Source: Rhyacophila brunnea (lineage: Eukaryota; Arthropoda; Insecta; Trichoptera; Rhyacophilidae). Taken from it: a stretch of DNA of 64,000 bases. Numbering within the stretch: the first letter of the stretch is position 1; each line of letters opens with the position of its first letter. The notes beneath the pieces were generated by a model. That model did no database searches, was not told the DNA's origin, and saw only the letters and a list, made by a program, of their open reading frames with translations. Where the stretch lies: NCBI GenBank assembly GCA_022495005.1, contig JAGYXB010000444.1:186001-250000 (forward strand), written 5' to 3'. Below, piece by piece: positions 1 through 12,139 of this stretch. A program made the translations under genes and the position numbers.

Positions 1-139
1 AATGACGGGCCACGGCCCGAAACATAATACCTATTATCTAAGAGATATAGTTTAGCGCTATATCAAAATTCTAAATATTGACTAATTAAAAATATAGCAT
101 ACATATTTCAAACAGTTCATCCTAGAATGACGAATAATG

Positions 140-163
140 TTAGGTTAGGCTAGGTTAGGTTAG
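140..163 (+). repeat. Short TTAGG-type run (insect telomere motif)
   Basis: About five near-perfect TTAGG units, one of them altered to CTAGG. TTAGG is the usual insect telomeric unit. The complementary CCTAA runs occur at 21358-21410 and 36120-36139, both inside MITE-related sequence, so this run may also be a MITE leftover. No matching MITE arm is visible beside it. Confidence 0.6.
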
Positions 164-572
164 TATGAGTTAGATGGTACCTATGAGTATGATAATTACT
201 TCACACAGTCCGCTGGAAAATTTCTTTCACAAATCTGAAAACCGTCATTGGAGTGGTAACATGTCAAACATATAGGGAAATGTGCCAAAATACTGGTTTA
301 TTTAAAAAGGATTATTATTGTAGAATACCTTTGTCGAAAAAAGCTTTTTAATCCTCTCCACCTCAACTATAAAGCGTTTTCGATATAATGGTACCTAGGT
401 AGGTACTATCATTTATATCACAATATTATATATATCACAATATTATAAACAATTCCATGTTCACTTAGTGCGTAGATGTAGGTATTCTTACAGAACAATG
501 TAAAGATCACTCCGCTTTAAGACTTATTTATTCATGATTACCTACTGAGGATAAATTTTTGTAATTATATCC

Positions 573-615
573 ATCAACGAAGCGACCTCAAGCGAAGCCG
601 AGTACTTCAGCTAGT
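573..615 (+). repeat. Degenerate lepidopteran transposon tail
   Basis: The segment reads as two diverged 'CGAAG' phrases followed by CAGCTAGT. It resembles, from memory, the very common lepidopteran repeat terminus with 'GACGAAGTCGCGGGCAACAGCTAGT'-like wording. No partner terminus is recognised nearby, so this is a decayed fragment and the family assignment is tentative. Confidence 0.3.
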
Positions 616-2775
616 AAATTAATATAAATAAATAGTATTTTCTACAGATATCTATATATGATGAAAATACCTGGCTACTTTACATACACGCCTACTCGGC
701 CAACTACATTTAACATGTCAAAAATAAGTTACGTAAATTAAACAATGTAAAATAGAGTAAATACGAGCTAAAGGTAGATAATATTATGCAAAGTGCCCAT
801 TGTTTCACCTTATCAGATTCTAGGTAAGTATCATATTTTGACGTAGGTAAGATATTGTTTTTAATGATTAAAAAGAATATCTAAGCATTCCTCCAATAAT
901 CATTATGTTCAGATGTCTTACTTTGCAGTCAACTGAGATTGCACTTAATAATGTAGTCGGGTAGTTATCTAATTAAATGAAAATTCAATTAAAGAAACTG
1001 GTTTTACTTTGGTTTAAGGATGCACACCGCACCGGCGAGTGAGTTCAATTTTTCAATGTCAATTCCGGTTGATGTTGATATACCTAATGTAGTTTTTTCA
1101 CAAATAACTCACGTACCTAAGTGCATATTTACCTACCACAGGTTGATGGAATAGCGGAAGCATTTCGAGTAATATAAAGAGTTGGTATACCCATATGTAT
1201 GTAAGTATCTAGTAGCTACACTAGAGTCAGTCGGTTCTGTATACATAGGTAGGTAGGAAAGGTACTAGAACGTATTGCGGACGTATAGTGTGGTGTATGT
1301 CCATAATAACGTATGATTGAGATAGGGTTGTCAAAAATATGACATCAGATGTGAATGTCACAGGTTACAGGTAGGTTTTTATAAATGTTCAATGAATGAA
1401 ATTATAGTATTCCGTCATACAATAGTAATTGACGTTAGTTACTTCAAACTATAAAAAAATTGTGTGACTATTGGGTATATTAGGAAAAGTGATAACAGAG
1501 ATTTAACTTCTTCGGTATGTCGGTACCTATATGGTGTTGGTGTTGGTATTGAAGCAGAAACTTTATTTTTAACATAAAATTAATGAAAACAAGTATATTT
1601 TCATGAATAGCATGTTACATATTCTAATGTCCGCGCGACTCCTTATTTTGGTAAGTACCTACTTGAGTGCGGGGTAAATCATCCTGTTATACCGCAAGTA
1701 TCTAATTCTAAAAGACATATAGATCACAATGTAGTATCATGAAGTAAGTAGATACTTATGTATTGTCAGATATTTTAGGAATAAGTGAACTCTTACCATG
1801 CAAAAGGGACCGTAATAAAATTGAAATAGCAATTAGGTATATCAACATAGTTGACCAATTTCATGTTTTTCGCTAGAAACCTACGTAACAAATAATTGAA
1901 ATTCCATAGTCAATACCTACGCATCAATAAAGTATCTGTGATCTTCATTCAATTAAAGTTCAAAACCTGCTTCTTTCACGTACTATTCTAAATTATATAC
2001 CTACCTATCCATATATTGTACCCAATGTGCTAGAGCCAAGAAGGCTTGCCTCTTGTTGCCGCAATCATGTCAAAATTACCTTTTGTATGTACTGTTTTAA
2101 TTTTTTTATACCTATTGGTATCCAGCGTATGGATCAAATGATTTGGGCGAATGCCTTAGAACCAATGCTTTAAAAAAATCAGTTAATACTGACAGGTAGG
2201 TATATATTGTGTAACTCTATATAGAGTAGGTACAATAATGTAGCCGTCTTAATGTGGATGTCTGATTTTCCTAGGTAATGTTTCTAAAGTTAGACATGGA
2301 CATAAACGTTAATAGAGAAATTAGATTCTGGATCAACAAATTATTTATTTAAATTATTAAAAACAAAAAAAATAAATCTAATCAATGTTTTTTTATTTAA
2401 TTTTTTATTGTCCAACAGACCGATTGATTACACGTGTGATTTAATCATGTCATTTAATGTGTTTAGGTTAAGTAAGATTGGTAATGACCACATAAGGGTG
2501 CCGATCAAGGCCTGAACAAAAACGATGCATGAGTGCGAGTGAGAAAGTATTCTGCACCCTTATAATCTCTGCGACACGCGCTAGAGTAAGATAAAAGGTC
2601 TACATATTTTTAAGTTGGTTTCCAAAAATATCGCCGGCAAATCGTGCTGAATCGCTTCACGTAGCGTGTTGTTCGTGTTGCTAAATTTGCTATTTTTTGT
2701 GTTAAACATAAAGTCAGTGGTAAATATTTTTAGTTATTTAAGTAGGAAAGGTGGTTCTGCATGTTGTATTAAAAT

Positions 2776-2821
2776 ATGGTAGCCGTACTGATAAGCAAGA
2801 AGATGGTATTACGTTTCATAG
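2776..2821 (+). other. Weak candidate 5' coding exon
   Basis: An ATG at 2776 opens a 15-codon frame (MVAVLISKKMVLRFI) that runs straight into a good 5' splice site, with GTAAGT beginning at 2822. The preceding 150 bases are somewhat GC-richer than the surroundings. No acceptor-linked continuation can be recognised, GTAAGT is frequent by chance in this TAAGTAGG-rich DNA, and the peptide matches no family I know. Confidence 0.12.
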
Positions 2822-3189
2822 GTAAGTTGATACATGTTCGTGACAATTTATTTGTATATTATTATTTATTTTAATATCAGTGACCTAGTGTTTCTTTAAA
2901 ATAACTTAAATTATGGATATCTTTACCTAATTGGTTGCATTTTGACCGCTTAAAAATACTATATAACGTAAAAAAACAGAAAATTATATTTTAATTCTGA
3001 GCGTCTAGTGCGAGCACTTTGGGCGAGCACTAGCGAAATGGTCTATGGTCTCGAACATTTATAGGCGAATGCGTTCGCTCGCCCACAAACCAAACGCACG
3101 GCACGTAGCTTCATTTAGCAATGCAACGGGTGGCGTCTATATGTATCTATAGTCTATGGTGCCGATACATTTTTGTATTGGCACCCTGC

Positions 3190-3470
3190 TTCCGAAAAGA
3201 AGACGTGTAGCCTGCAGCCACCCAAACCCCGCTCGGGAATAATATTTCGCCGCTTGTACGATGAAAGTTTCATGCGGGGGCTCTTGAAGGAGTAGGAGGC
3301 TTTCGGTGGAGTAGGGAGTGACGGGAGATTAGAGGGCGGAGGGATGAGTCAGAAAGAAGCGGGTCTTCGCGACTAAGGGATGGAAAGTACGGAAAGCAAA
3401 ACAACACCCCGGGTGCTTGTTACATCACTGCGCGACGTGTTTACCTAATGCAACCGTGGAAGTGGCTGGA
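3190..3470. promoter_or_regulatory. GC-rich island, possible conserved regulatory element
   Basis: A sharp rise in G+C within AT-rich surroundings, with a purine-rich G-strand tract at about 3275-3360 and a CCCCGGG at 3406-3412. No open frame of useful length and no splice pattern are present. Such islands in insect gene deserts are often conserved regulatory modules, but only composition supports that here. An unrecognised transposon core is the main alternative. Confidence 0.3.
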
Positions 3471-6400
3471 TGCAAACAGAATCTTAATATTAAATTGAAA
3501 TAAGTATTATTCCACCTTTTTATTTATGTTTTATTGGCCCTACAACCGTATACAACCTGGCCGCTTTCCGAAAAGGTCTATCCGACCACTCATGCAACAT
3601 ATTAGGTTAGGTTCATACCTACTCTGGATCTAACTTGAACTTGAAGGCTGTAACAACACATTTTTGTTTTTTACGATAAATATAATATGTTAGCCACTGA
3701 CTCAACCTATTAGGTCCATCATACTCTGGGTCCAAATACAAGTTTAAAAACAAAATGTGAATTTTCCAGATCCAAAATTCAAACCTGGGACCCTTGACAT
3801 TATAAACCGACGTGGGAACCGCTCGGCCATCACGCGTATACGTAGGTTAAACCTTCGAGATACATATTAGGTATATGTATTTATATATTAGTAGGTGTCT
3901 ACCTACATCCTGACCAAAACCCAAGTGGTCAGATTTATACTGATTTTGTTTTGAATGGTTCATTTAAGGGTCAACTGATAAATTTTGAGTACCCACCATT
4001 GATTTTACATTGAATGATATCACTGAGTTGCTGTTATTTCTTATTTCTATAGAATAGATATGAGTTGTTCCTAGGAGAACATAAAAAATATTTATTTTAG
4101 TGAATACGTACTGAAATATACCGATCATTTGTTTACAAAAAACAATTGAAATTATATAAAATTGTATCAAATAATAAATATTCGCATGCAAACTAACTAA
4201 CGAGATAATAATTCGTGGGGTAGATCACTAACACAAACATTGTCATACGAGGTTATCACTATGCACGTAAAGACAATGGGACCTTTTCAAGTTTCTTGAC
4301 CACGGCTATTTCGGTATTTTTGAAAACTGTGTTTAACTATGTTTATTGAAATCGAGCCCTTCTTAAATCAGTAAGTATATCAAAAAATGAATCTATCAAC
4401 AATAATAATACCTACCACAACTGTCGTACTTATATACTAATGTATTAATATGTTGACAGGAAACAGTTTTCAATGCGATTTTGAGAATTGTAAAAAAAGT
4501 ATGTAGGTACCTATTTGATATAGTCTTATATTAAACTTCCACAAAGAAGTTATTACCATAGAGGTATTAAATAAAAAGAGGGGCAAGGAATCGGCTTTTT
4601 CATACAACTGAATGAAGCAGGCCAATAATAGCCGAAAACTTCTGAGAAATAGCGACGCGATAAAAAAATATCAGGGTATTACGGAGAATTTACTTTGGTG
4701 ATTATAACGTACCCATATAATATAATGTTAACGTGGAAATTTTGCTGCAATTTGATTACCAGCCCACCTGACCATATTTTTTCACCATACCAGCCTGCTT
4801 CACCCTACTTTCATATAACCTGCCGCCCCTAGGTTATAACAAATGCAAATGTTGGTATTGGTATATAACCAGATGAGCCTTCCCCATTAATATCACAAAA
4901 TGACGATGATAAAATTATCTGTCAGTAATGGTTGTTGTTTGTTTAAAAAATATCTTCGTTGTTTACCTGTAAATACCATATTCTGTAGATTCCGAGCGCT
5001 TTCTTTTGGATACAAGTAATCATGTCTGTTTTATATTGGTAAAAGCTATGTTTTCTTTCTTATTTGACAGGTATTTTTGAGGAATAAGACAAAAACCTTT
5101 CCAATCTTAAACCACATATCAGAAAAAGACGAAGTCGTCCCCACTCGAATGTATCCACCAACGTATTGATAAAATATAAATTTGACACGGGTAGGTATGT
5201 ATGCTTGAGCATTTTGCATATTCAAAAATTTGTTTTTCAAACTAACAATAGCTGGGTGGTATATTTTTTACATAGTACCTATGTACTAGATGTCTACTAA
5301 GATACTAAGTACTAGATACCTACTTGTCCTACTTAGATTTTTTCGTTTCGGTATATATTTTGATAATTCTTATTGTGATTATCTCAAAATAATTATTCAT
5401 TTAAAAAAATACTTAGGTAGTTACTTGCCTACTTAATTGGATACCTAAAAAATGTACTGAATAAACTATTTTCTAAATAACCAATTTCTCAAAATTTTAA
5501 TCAAATCAGTTTTAAATATCTCATAGTATCTTATGCAAATCAAGGCGAAGTATATAAAATAAGGAAAGCTTTATTTCACAAAAGATTAAGTCAGCCGGGC
5601 GTACTTGGGGGCGTTTTCTATCTAACGAAATCAGAAATCTTTGTATACCAACTGTAGGTAGTTTGCTGGGTTTGATGGGAGAATTTTCACTTGTTCTGTG
5701 TTTGAGTAGACAATAGGTGTGAAATTGCTCGTGAAAATAAATTTCAGCGAAGCTACTCCTTGCTTTGAAATGGAAGCTACGAAAATTATTTCAACTCACT
5801 TGACATGTTCTATTAGAAGAATATTATCATTTACATAAAATTATTTGTTCGTCCATCATGTTCAGATATATTTTTATTAGGTATATATAATACATACCTA
5901 TGTATCGTATTATTGTAAAACTAGTAGATACCTACCTTTATAACGGTTTTTTATAAACTGGCTTGTATCTACATAGTGAAGAAAAAAAAACTCAGGTTGG
6001 GTAGGTACTTATTTTCAAAACTGTTAACGGAAAGACCTAACAATAATTATTTGACTAGACCTTTTAAAAAAAACTCTACTTTCAAATGAAAGCAGTTAAC
6101 AAAACAAAACTTGTCAGAATATTCGGGATATCAGGAGTTCAGGCAATATGCTCTCAATATATAAGTATGGATCAATTTAGGTACCCACCTACTTTTCTTT
6201 TGGAAAATATAAAAAAAAATAAGTAGGTAGGTACTTACCTAAGTATATTTCATTTATAACTGCTTACATATCAATATAAATTATAAATAATAAATTGTCT
6301 CCTACAGAAAGATCAAGAAATCTGCAGAAAAATCGTTTTGAAATCTAATAAATGAAGAAAAGTAGTGAAGTAGGTACTTACCTATCCTATTTTTCTTAAG

Positions 6401-6675
6401 CTGATTTTAATTTAACATCGTTTTTAGATTCAATCTAACTGTGAGTGTTCGACGATGATTGTAATTAAGTTAAAATGTTGTAAGATGTGCAGTTACTAAT
6501 ACTTATCCATTACATAATATATTAGTTGACGTTATGCAGTAGGTCAGCGCCGGTATGATTTTTAAAAGACAAAATAGTGTACGTAATAATATTATTGTCT
6601 TGGACCATGGCACGTGAAGGTAATTATAAGTAGGTAGGTAATAATATTATGTACCTATCTAGCTATATATAAGTA
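3471..6675. other. AT-rich background without recognisable gene
   Basis: Nothing gene-like is seen. Short frames such as those near 3964-4191 and 5046-5240 on the minus strand have no family signature. A GC-richer patch at 4740-4840 and another at 5585-5800 carry no assignable feature. TAGGTA-type words are dense throughout. Confidence 0.55.
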
Positions 6676-6683
6676 GGTACGAG

Positions 6684-7075
6684 CAGGGGCGGCTCTACTT
6701 TAAGGGTTCGTAGGGACCATCCCCACATTGTTATGTCAAAAATACACGTTCGATATTTTATCACTGTCATAATATACATAGGTACTTAAAATTATATGAT
6801 TAAATTAACTATTTGATTTATTTTATCACACTGGGGAGCGAATCAAATGACCCCATGGTATCAATTAAGCTAATATTTTTAAGCACGCTTTTTAGATGTG
6901 ATTAAGTGACGACTCAGATAATCATTTTATTTATTTTGAAAAATTACTCATTTCCTCATTATATTATTATAAGTATCTTGGTATATAAAGTATAATGTGA
7001 GAAAGTAGGTAGGCATGTATATTTAATAATAAATGGCTAAACACCACCACCTCGAAAGTTGTCGAGCCGCCACTG
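6684..7075. mobile_element. hAT-type MITE with exact 8-bp target duplication
   Basis: A 392-bp element. The left end reads CAGGGGCGGCTC and the right end GAGCCGCCACTG, an imperfect terminal inverted repeat of the hAT form CAGTGGCGGCTC. It is flanked by identical 8-bp direct repeats GGTACGAG at 6676-6683 and 7076-7083, the target-site length of hAT transposons. The interior is AT-rich with no open frame, so it is non-autonomous. Intact duplications and readable ends suggest moderate age. Confidence 0.85.
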
Positions 7076-7766
7076 GGTACGAGTGTAGACAAACATTTTT
7101 AGATTTTAATAAATATAACATAAAATATGTTTAACAGTTTTTAATAATGATGATACCTATCTAAAATTATAATTTAAACTAGAACTGGCAAGGTTAATAT
7201 TAATGTTAATAATAATATTATAAATTTAGGAATTAATCTCAAAATTACAGTAATTACTTACAGCATATTACCTACAATAGTTGCATAATGCAATTTAACC
7301 AATTTTTGTAATTTTGTTTTTCATACCTATATGATGGTAAGTACAGAAGAATTATCCTCCTTTTTTCTTCTAATTAATCGTAATAAACATACATGACATT
7401 TTTCCAGTTTATTGGTAAAATGTTATACGCAATTTAGTCTCCTTTATACACTGTATACAATTGCCACGCTTTCACAGTTTTTCTCCCATTAAGTGCCCAA
7501 GCCTGTTAGATGCTTTGATATCTAAAAATTAGGGTAATCATTCGTATGTATCAATACAATGTCAATATTTTATTTTTGTATGAAATTATCCTGCAATTTA
7601 TTGGAAACATTCACAGAGCGCGCAATAGGTGCATGTCCATATGGAAGTGTCTAACTACGGTACCTACATATGTAATTTTCATAATATAGATGTGTAGGTA
7701 ATAAATCCACTTATCAATTATTACTAAACAGTTCAAATACCTACCTATATGCACTATGCAGTAATA

Positions 7767-8290
7767 CCCCGTTTACACGCGCATGGATTTACTGTTGACA
7801 GTAAGAAAATGTATGGGTAAACAAGTACCTATTATTCTGCAGTTGGCAAGATTGCATGCATGAATCAAACAAGTTTGGAAGCTTCTGTATTTTCATCTGG
7901 GAGTAAAAAAAAAATGATCTGCGCCTGCGCAGTAGAACGATAGTGGCGAACCTGCCGGCAAAAAAACGAACTTTCAGGTTGACCGATTTTCACTGCTGTC
8001 AAATAGTACGAAATAGTATCTACCATAAAATGACAACATCGCGTCTCGCTCACTCTTAAAGAATGAATTGGAGAGACAGTCAGCACTTTTACGTGTAAAC
8101 AGTTGTTGTCACGATAGCTTAACTCATACAGTAGGTACTGACGACACGGCTGCCGTGTCAACATTAAATGGCCATTAGATATAATTAGCTTATTATTAAA
8201 ATGTAGTAATTAAATATTAATTAACTGGTCCGCAGTGAATGAGTTAAAATAAGTACTATTGCCGCCAGTAAATCCATGCACGTGTACAGG
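7767..8290. mobile_element. Terminal-inverted-repeat element, superfamily unclear
   Basis: The left end (7767-7794) and right end (8266-8290) are inverted repeats sharing the block GCATGGATTTACTG and a looser outer part with TTTACACGCG versus GTACACGTGC. No clean target duplication can be read, so superfamily and exact ends are uncertain. The interior (about 7900-8160) is GC-richer, with a 99-codon frame on the minus strand (7865-8164) that shows no transposase motif. Confidence 0.6.
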
Positions 8291-8358
8291 CACTATTAGA
8301 TCTAACTATTGTTTGGGCATTAATACTTAGTTTTTAAAGATGATAAATCATAATAGGT

Positions 8359-8778
8359 ATGTATGTAGGTAATATGGTTCTCATGTGCGGCCACCAGAGG
8401 ATTTTGCTGCGGCCCCCAACATTATTTTCAGCATTTAATTTAATTAACTGGGCTAACATTAAATATGCATTATTGGAAATGAGTCATGACCGAGTACATA
8501 AAAACCATTTTAATAATACTACGGTTGCAAAATTTTGGTCGATGCTATACGTTGACCAAAAATCAAGTCAATTCAAAGAATTGGCATCAATTGCTTCATT
8601 AATATTGACGATTGTTCCTACTACTGCATATTGTGAAAAATTATTCAGTGTAATGCACATCATAAAAAACAAATATCGGAGCCAGTTGACAGATGTAAAC
8701 TTAGAAGCAGCCATGCGGCTCGCATTAGAAAAAAAGAGTATTGAGGAATTTTCATTTGCATTATTTTTAAATAAATAG
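8359..8778 (+). pseudogene. hAT transposase C-terminal (dimerisation) fragment
   Basis: The 139-codon frame starts just upstream of the transposon's left end. Transposase-like sequence begins at about residue 32. Residues 59-60 are the FW pair, followed by FKELASIASLIL, the hAT signature VPTTAYCEKLFS (residues 86-97), IKNKYRSQLTD (102-112) and NLEAAMRLAL. This is the hAT C-terminal dimerisation domain, closest in style to ZBED5/SCAND3-like transposases as I remember them. The BED zinc finger and the RNase-H-like catalytic core with its acidic residues are absent, so it cannot transpose. The first ~30 residues are translated terminal-repeat DNA. No frameshift or stop interrupts the domain. Confidence 0.8.
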
Positions 8779-8958
8779 ATATGTACTAAAATGTTCAAAT
8801 GTCTTTTATTAAATGGACTTGATTCCATTTTTTTAGTAAATAAAATTTAGCTTTAATTTTTTAAATAAAAGTGAAATTTGGTGCGGCCATCAGACGATTC
8901 CATAGAACTATCAATGTGAATTGTGCGGCCACAGTTAAATTTTACGTGAGAATCACTG
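8372..8958 (+). mobile_element. Internally deleted hAT transposon
   Basis: The right terminus (TGAGAATCACTG, ending at 8958) is the inverse of a typical hAT start CAGTGATTCTCA. The left end near 8372 has the related but damaged TATGGTTCTCA. A 19-bp subterminal direct repeat, beginning GTGCGGCCA and ending GATT, occurs at 8385-8403 and 8881-8899 with two mismatches. GCGGCC words recur at both ends. Between them lies only the C-terminal part of a hAT transposase. No 8-bp target duplication is readable, so the left border is approximate. Confidence 0.7.
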
Positions 8959-9530
8959 GTCTAGAACTATATGCTAGGGAAGTAGGTAGGTATGTTATAT
9001 TAATATTTATTTATACATATATGTGGGTATAAGTAATACGCACCCACTTCCTTACATGAGATGGTGCTACAAATTATTCAGGTCCATGGATAACTATTTA
9101 ACCGTCTTCCGGACTCTCTATCCAAAGCTCTCTCTCCAGTCCACCAAATTCAGCAGTATCCACTTATCTTTTCCGGGGGTGGCTTTGGGACCTGTTCTTC
9201 GAAGAATTTATTTTCCAACACTTGGATAGACTCTTCTCTTTTTTCTGATAGGCTCCGAGTTTAATGACCTAGAAAATAAAAAAAAATGTGGGTGTACCAT
9301 TGAGTGTATTGGTGGTTAATAGTGATCAGTTTTATCAATATTATATTTAACATCTTATAATATTTTTGGTGCCTGAAAAAAAACTAGCACGTCACTGTAG
9401 AACTGGGTATTAGTGTTGTTTTTTGGTAAAATTTAATTAAAAGCCTTCATTTGTTTCTCCTTATTTTGATGAACTGACAGATTTAAAAAAAAATATTTCG
9501 CGCTAGGAAATTTTAATCAAACGGCTTTGC
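8959..9530. other. Background with a GC-richer patch
   Basis: The 9030-9240 segment is GC-richer and contains a GTGGGT...ACCCAC inverted repeat at 9021-9051, with a further GTGGGTGTACC at about 9288. It may be a fragment of an unidentified repeat. The 68-codon frame at 9023-9229 has no family signature. Confidence 0.4.
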
Positions 9531-9534
9531 TTGA

Positions 9535-9720
9535 GGAAATTTAAATTTCGCTTTCGCGAACGATTAAATCTTTGATAGCAAAAGTGCTGACACGAACTAA
9601 ATGTGAAGCGCCCCGGGCGAAACGAGTTATTTTTTATACCATGGTAGCCCCGGCTAATTAGGAAAAATATCTTCTTCATTTTTAGCCGAGGAACGGGAAA
9701 GGTACAGCACTAATTAGATT
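9535..9720. promoter_or_regulatory. GC-richer island with homeodomain-type sites
   Basis: Composition rises, with CGCTTTCGCG and GCCCCGGGCG blocks at about 9550-9620. Two TAATTAG-type homeodomain cores follow (about 9654-9660 and 9710-9716). There is no coding frame. A regulatory role is inferred only from composition and motifs. Confidence 0.25.
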
Positions 9721-11560
9721 GTAATATTAATTACATACATTTACGAAGTCTTGCATAATACCCTTATATTAAGAATGCTTAAACTGAGCGATTAATAATA
9801 ATCCTAAATTGCTTTGCGCGCAAATCATATTTTAAAAATTTGTGTAAAAGACTGTTCTCACTGGAATTGGTAACATTTTGCAAAAGGTAACTCGGCTGTC
9901 TTACCCAATCTCGGAAAAGAATAATGAAAATTCAATGCTTGTCAGCATAACAACTCATAAAACAATTTATGATATAAAAAACATTAAACAATAATAATAA
10001 ATATTGTATCTGGTTGTCAACTTTCTCTCCCTTTGTACACGATTTCTAAATTCGAATCCATAATTCTGTTTCTAAATTCAAAAGTTTGCATAAACATGCA
10101 TAATTTTAATCTGAATTTGGAAGTTCGATCAGATATAAAATACTATAAAAGAAACCATCTTATAGTATTAATTGACATCACAATACACACTCGTTTCCGT
10201 TCATACTAGAAATCTATAATTGTATAGGTATGTGGAAATGAGATATGTATTATCAAAGTTTCTTATAAAATTTCCGACCTAATCCGCGATATCTTCGGGT
10301 CTTCAGCCTATATTTTAGCGACATATTTATTTATTAATGTATCAAATAAGCATGGCCCAGAAAATGGGTGGGGGAGGGCTACCAGGGCTCCAGCATGGGG
10401 TTTCTGTGTGGCTGGTCGACTAAATATGTGAGATAAACACGCATCACAATTTTTCTCTGTAGTTAAATAAAAGTTCAAGAATATTAACATTTAAAATTCT
10501 AAATATGCGGTTGTGCGATACAATTTTTAATTATTGTGTGTCGATACTCGAAAACTCCATAATTCAAGTGGATGTATTCATTAATACAAAAAAAACGGTA
10601 AAATTACAATGAATATTCTTTGCGATAGCTAAGGGGGGCAATGATCTTAGCCTGGCTGTCACTGACTATCAGCGAATGGCAGAAACACAATGCAACAAAA
10701 TTGCGGATATACCTATATTTTTTTTATATTATACTTAATAAGATATACTTAATAAGAGATAATATTATGTTTCATGATAAAATATTTTACTTGTACCTAC
10801 GTACCCAATTGTTCATATACCTAATATCAGTTCGTTCACCCATTATAATATGCATAAGTAATGATTTAAATTAGAGCAACAGACGAGAAGAATTCGATCA
10901 GGGTTTTTCCTCCGCTGTCAGTGATAATAATATAGACTTGATAACGTTAAAGCAAGGAGAGTGACTGGGTGTCTATTTTGATGCTTTCTTACTGAATATA
11001 TAGGCGTATGTTATATTATGTATTTCATCCAAAGACTCGAATACCTACCAAGTTACATGTAATATCCACGTACCTACTTATCTACTGAAATGAAAGAATA
11101 AAGTAAAAAGTTTTGTTATTCGCGTTTCTTTTCCAAATTACTTAAATAAACTTGCGTATTTTCTGTACGAACAAAAATAAAATATTTCAATGCTCATTGC
11201 TTACTCCGGGTAATTTTATTTTGAAATGAAACTTTGTGAGGAGGATTTTAAAAAGAAAATTCGAGAACTCTTTTTTAATTTATGTAAATTATTTTCCCCT
11301 GGAAAAATAACCAAGAACCTTATTACAAATTGAAACTGTAATACCTACTACCGTCAGCATAATATGATGAATTTATTAACAGTATAAGTACACCTATTTA
11401 CCAACCTATACAAAGACATGATAAAGACAATGAATTGGCTTAGGCGGTTAAATATCAGTCTACCTACATTGCATACAAAAATTAATTTAACAAAAAATGA
11501 CTTGCCACTGTTCAATGGCACTGTCGGTATCACTTAGAAAATAGAAATTTTATTTATGGC
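9721..11560. other. Background; small island at 10340-10460
   Basis: No gene is seen. A short GC-richer patch at 10340-10460 includes a G-run-rich stretch (GGGTGGGGGAGGG). The remaining sequence is AT-rich with TACCTA words and short chance frames. Confidence 0.5.
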
Positions 11561-11564
11561 ATAT

Positions 11565-12060
11565 TCACACTCTCACCGGGATTATACCCGAGCGCGAGAG
11601 TATAGTAAGCGTGCTCGGCCACCCTCGTGTACCAAAAGAAGTTTCGCCGAATATGTCGGTAAGCATTGTCTCAAATTTATATTTATATCTATATTTTATA
11701 TAATACTTACTTGCATGCCATTTATAACGTAGGTATGTCGTAAGGCGTGTACCTACATACAGAGAAAAAAATGTCAATCTAATAAATCACTACCATTTTA
11801 AATAGGTAGGTTGTTCAGCTAACTTGGCGACTTTTCTGTGAAAACTCCATACATATCCGCAAAAATAAATGGCAAAAGCTCCTTTTGCTTTTCGGGATTT
11901 AATGAGCAAGTCAAGTCGTGTAAGCCGAACCGCACTACACCCGCTCTTAATCGGACGTCTCACGAGACCCTATGTTTGGGCGTGAAACATCGGCATTTTT
12001 ATGGCTGAGAATGTCTCAGGCGCAGATACATAAGACTAAGGTTGCCATGTCAAGTGTGCC
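11565..12060. promoter_or_regulatory. Candidate conserved noncoding island
   Basis: Two adjacent GC-richer segments (11565-11670 and 11815-12060) with little TAGGTA filler and a complex, non-repetitive sequence. A homeodomain-like TTTAATGAGC lies at about 11898-11907. No coding frame spans it. A 70-codon minus-strand frame (11565-11777) lacks any motif. The regulatory reading is inferred. Confidence 0.3.
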
Positions 12061-12139
12061 TTGTCTGAATTAACATGGTTTTTAGACTTTCAAAAAAATG
12101 AAAATTTTCTAAATGCAACAAAATTGGCATTTGTCAACC

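Larger units (their letters stand above)
1..2494. other. AT-rich intergenic or intronic background
   Basis: No gene is visible. The stretch is AT-rich with many TAGGTA/TACCTA words. A tiny hairpin (CGGGCC/GGCCCG) sits at 6-19. A short TTAGG-type run lies at 140-163, and a transposon-tail-like motif at 573-615 is listed separately. The remainder shows nothing I can assign. Confidence 0.6.

Noticed and set aside
2184..2198. TAATACTGACAGGTA resembles the mature miR-8 start (TAATACTGTCAGGTA).
   Set aside because: It has a mismatch at the centre, the 3' part diverges into TAGGTA filler, and no complementary arm forming a hairpin is present within 80 bases upstream or downstream.
2495..3187. Possible TIR element with AGGGTGCC at 2495 and GGCACCCT ending at 3187.
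   Set aside because: Only about 8-11 bases pair at the ends, there is no target duplication, and the right end is itself a small local hairpin (GGTGCCGATACA with TGTATTGGCACC).
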